Made by a program: the position numbers and the translations under genes. This document shows, in pieces, positions 4,602-6,696 of a stretch of DNA of 6,696 nucleotides. The notes under the pieces were generated by a model. It saw only the letters and a program-made list of their open reading frames with translations. It was not told the origin of the DNA and did not search any database. The DNA is from Gemmatimonadota bacterium. GTDB taxonomy: Bacteria > Latescibacterota > UBA2968 > UBA8231. The stretch is taken from NCBI GenBank assembly GCA_026706505.1, contig JAPOYQ010000630.1, positions 1-6,696 on the forward strand, written 5' to 3'. Position 1 is the first letter of the stretch. Each line of letters starts with the position of its first letter.

Positions 4602-6696
4602 CTAGCCGCTAGTTGCCATAACCGCCGATGTCTCGCGTTGGGTCTTTACCAGATTGTAGAAAATGCCCTCGCGCGCCATCAGTTCCTCGTGCGTGCCAAT
4701 TTCGGCTATTTTGCCCCCGTCGAGAACCACGAGGCGGTCCGCACTCCGCAGCGTCGAAAGCCGATGGGCAATGGCGAAGGTCGTGCGGCCTTTGACCAGC
4801 CGCTGAATCGCCTCTTGGATCTTTTTCTCGGTCGGCGTGTCGAGCGACGAAGTCGCCTCATCCAAGATCAGGATCCTCGGGTCGTGGAGAATGGCCCGCG
4901 CAATGGAAATGCGCTGCTTTTCACCGCCAGCGAGTTTGTCGCCTTGCTCCCCGACGACCATGTCGTACCCGTCGGGGTGTTTGATGATGAACTCGTGGGC
5001 GTTGGCCGCGCTGGCCGCGCGCAGAATCTCGTCGAACGTGGCACCGGGCTTGCCGTACGCAATGTTTTCGGCAATCGTGCCGTTGAACAAAAACGACTGC
5101 TGGGCCACCATGCCGATCTGCGAGCGCAGGTCGCGCAGGCGGATTTCGCGGATATCGATCCCGTCGATGGCGAGACGGCCGTGCGAGACATCGTAAAAGC
5201 GCGTGATTAGGTTGATCAGCGTGCTCTTGCCCGCCCCAGACTTGCCGACTAGACCGATCATCTCGCCTGGCTGCACCACCAAGTCGAGGTCGCGCAGGAC
5301 GATCTTGCCCGGGTCGTAGCCAAAGGCCGCGCCCTCAAAGACGACTTGGCCCTCAAGCGCAGGGACGCGCTGAGCACTGGGGTGGTCGAAAGGCTCAGAG
5401 GGCGCATCGACGATTTCAAAGATGCGCTCGGCCCCGGCAAAGGCCCGCACCATGAAGCTGTAGAAATCGCCAAACCACTTGAGCGGGTGGTAGAGCATCC
5501 ACAGGTAGGCGATAAAGGCCATCAGCTCCCCCAGCGACAGGTCGCCCCCAACGATCTGCCGACCGCCGAAATACCACACGAAGAACCCGCCAAAGCTCAT
5601 GAAGAAGTTGGTCACCATGAAGAAGACCAACCAAGAGCGCTCCGCACTGACGCTGATTTGGCGCAAAGCGTGGTTGCGCTGATCAAAGCGCTCGGACTCG
5701 CGGTGCTCTTGCGCGAAAGCCTTGACCACGCGGATGCCAGAGATCGACTCATTGAGATGCGTCGTCAGCCGCGACCAGCGCGCCGACCAGCGGCCCCAGA
5801 AGCGCTGCAGGCGATTCCAGATGAGGCTCGAGCCAATAATAATCGGCGGCACCGGGGCCAGCACGTACAGGGTCAGCTCCCAGTTCATGTAGAACAGCAG
5901 CCCCAAGATGCCGACGATCATCGCAGCATTGGAAACGATGTAGGGCATGTCAAAGAGCAGATAGTCTTCGACCATCTCCGAGTCGTTGTTCATGCGCGAG
6001 ATCAAAGCGCCGACCTTGCGCTTGTCGTAGAAGCGCAGGGGCAGGTACTGGAGTGCCTTGAACAAATCCGTGCGCAAGTGCTCGATGGCGCGGAAACCGA
6101 CTCGGACGTTGAGCCAGCGGCGCACCACGCCGACGCACCACTCGACGACGCCGATGACAAAGAGACCACCCACCAACCAGTAGAGTAGGTTGGCTTCCGT
6201 GCCGGGAACGAGTACGTCGTCGATGAGATGCTTAACGATATAGGGCGGTGCCAACTCCAAAAGCGAGGAGAACACAGTCAGGCCCAACAACAAGGCTAGC
6301 TGGACCCGATAGGGCAGCATGTAGCCGATCAGGCGCTTGAAGGTGTCGAATTTGGCGATGCAGACCGGGCATATCCCGCCTATCTCTGGCAGGCGACGCC
6401 CGCATTGTTCGCAGTGCGTGCGATCCAGTTCGTGGGGCAGGTTGAGATCTTGGCCCTCTTTGAGTTGTTCAATGCCCTCGGCCACCTCGGCGAATTTGGG
6501 TGCTAGTGAATTGGAGTAGTACAGATGCGTCGGTGCGCCTTCTTCGCGCTCCAATTCCAAGCGCCCGCCGCCGACTAGCGCCTCGATGCGGGCGGACTTG
6601 ACCACTTGCAGCGAAAACTCCACGTCGTCGCTCGCGCCGTTGGGATCGAGGACCATCAGGCGCTTCGACGTTACGACCAGCCAGCGCTGCTCAAAG
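4602..6696 (-). CDS. ABC exporter (membrane + ATPase domains) with N-terminal PH-like and zinc-ribbon modules; start off right edge
   Basis: A half-transporter exporter of the ABCB/MsbA type that should dimerise in the inner membrane. Numbered from the ATG at 6656 (684 aa): residues before about 70, with 13 more upstream codons (FEQRWLVVTSKRL), resemble a bacterial PH-like domain. C82, C85, C96 and C99 form a zinc ribbon. Six membrane segments lie within about 117-395. The ATPase has Walker A GKSGAGKST (471-479), Q-loop Q519, signature LAGGEKQR (575-582), Walker B ILILDE (595-600), D-loop SSLD (603-606) and H-loop H631. All catalytic residues are present, so it should be active. The signature is LAGGE rather than LSGGQ; the E is common in this branch, the A is not. 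The frame stays open to the window edge, so the true start is outside and the ATG at 6656 is likely internal. The stop is followed at once by the DUF1854 gene. The substrate is unknown. Confidence 0.93.
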   Translation of the reverse strand, partial: FEQRWLVVTSKRLMVLDPNGASDDVEFSLQVVKSARIEALVGGGRLELEREEGAPTHLYYSNSLAPKFAEVAEGIEQLKEGQDLNLPHELDRTHCEQCGRRLPEIGGICPVCIAKFDTFKRLIGYMLPYRVQLALLLGLTVFSSLLELAPPYIVKHLIDDVLVPGTEANLLYWLVGGLFVIGVVEWCVGVVRRWLNVRVGFRAIEHLRTDLFKALQYLPLRFYDKRKVGALISRMNNDSEMVEDYLLFDMPYIVSNAAMIVGILGLLFYMNWELTLYVLAPVPPIIIGSSLIWNRLQRFWGRWSARWSRLTTHLNESISGIRVVKAFAQEHRESERFDQRNHALRQISVSAERSWLVFFMVTNFFMSFGGFFVWYFGGRQIVGGDLSLGELMAFIAYLWMLYHPLKWFGDFYSFMVRAFAGAERIFEIVDAPSEPFDHPSAQRVPALEGQVVFEGAAFGYDPGKIVLRDLDLVVQPGEMIGLVGKSGAGKSTLINLITRFYDVSHGRLAIDGIDIREIRLRDLRSQIGMVAQQSFLFNGTIAENIAYGKPGATFDEILRAASAANAHEFIIKHPDGYDMVVGEQGDKLAGGEKQRISIARAILHDPRILILDEATSSLDTPTEKKIQEAIQRLVKGRTTFAIAHRLSTLRSADRLVVLDGGKIAEIGTHEELMAREGIFYNLVKTQRETSAVMATSG

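Noticed and set aside
4587..5210. Plus-strand open frame of 207 codons.
   Set aside because: It is antisense to the ATPase domain of the exporter, and the translation has no recognisable domain.
5346..6188. Plus-strand open frame of 280 codons.
   Set aside because: It is fully antisense to the exporter, whose motifs are unmistakable; long shadow frames are expected in GC-rich DNA.

Overview
All five protein genes in this window lie on the minus strand, so the biology reads from right to left. The DNA is GC-rich with heavy G/C use at third codon positions. It carries an exporter, a membrane fusion protein with coiled-coil and lipoyl-type domains, and a FtsX/MacB-type permease. This suggests a Gram-negative, probably uncultured, bacterium. 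I cannot name the phylum from the sequence alone. Three starts rest on Shine-Dalgarno-like GGAGG/GAGG sites, and GTG starts occur.

Right block (4001-6696): a two-gene operon that enters from beyond the right edge. The first gene is an ABC exporter half-transporter (membrane domain plus ATPase) with two added N-terminal modules: a stretch resembling a bacterial PH-like domain, and a four-cysteine zinc ribbon. Its reading frame stays open through position 6696, so the true start is outside the window and the ATG at 6656 is probably internal. A DUF1854 family protein follows after 14 nt, and the operon ends at a strong intrinsic terminator (4001-4030). ABC exporter/DUF1854 pairs recur in bacteria and have been named 'cyanophycin metabolism-associated', but their function is unknown to me and no cyanophycin gene is visible here.

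Middle (3592-4000): about 400 bases without a credible gene but full of structure. There are three short perfect or near-perfect palindromes in a row (REP-like), and then a 139-nt element closed by a 21-bp long-range stem. Every mismatch of that stem on the plus strand becomes a G-U pair in minus-strand RNA. It ends about 210 nt upstream of the next minus-strand gene, so it could be a leader RNA, a free-standing ncRNA or a mobile palindromic element.

Left block (1-3591): first a 329-aa protein with a weak likeness to the BtrH / C39-like papain-fold family, apparently without catalytic residues. A 134-nt gap with a possible promoter follows. Then comes a tightly packed operon: a YIP1-family membrane protein, a HlyD/MacA-type membrane fusion protein, and the start of a MacB/FtsX-type permease that runs off the left edge. 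Junctions are 1 nt apart or overlap by 1 nt, which points to translational coupling. The fusion protein and permease should form part of a tripartite efflux or lipoprotein/peptide export pump; its ATPase is not in the window.
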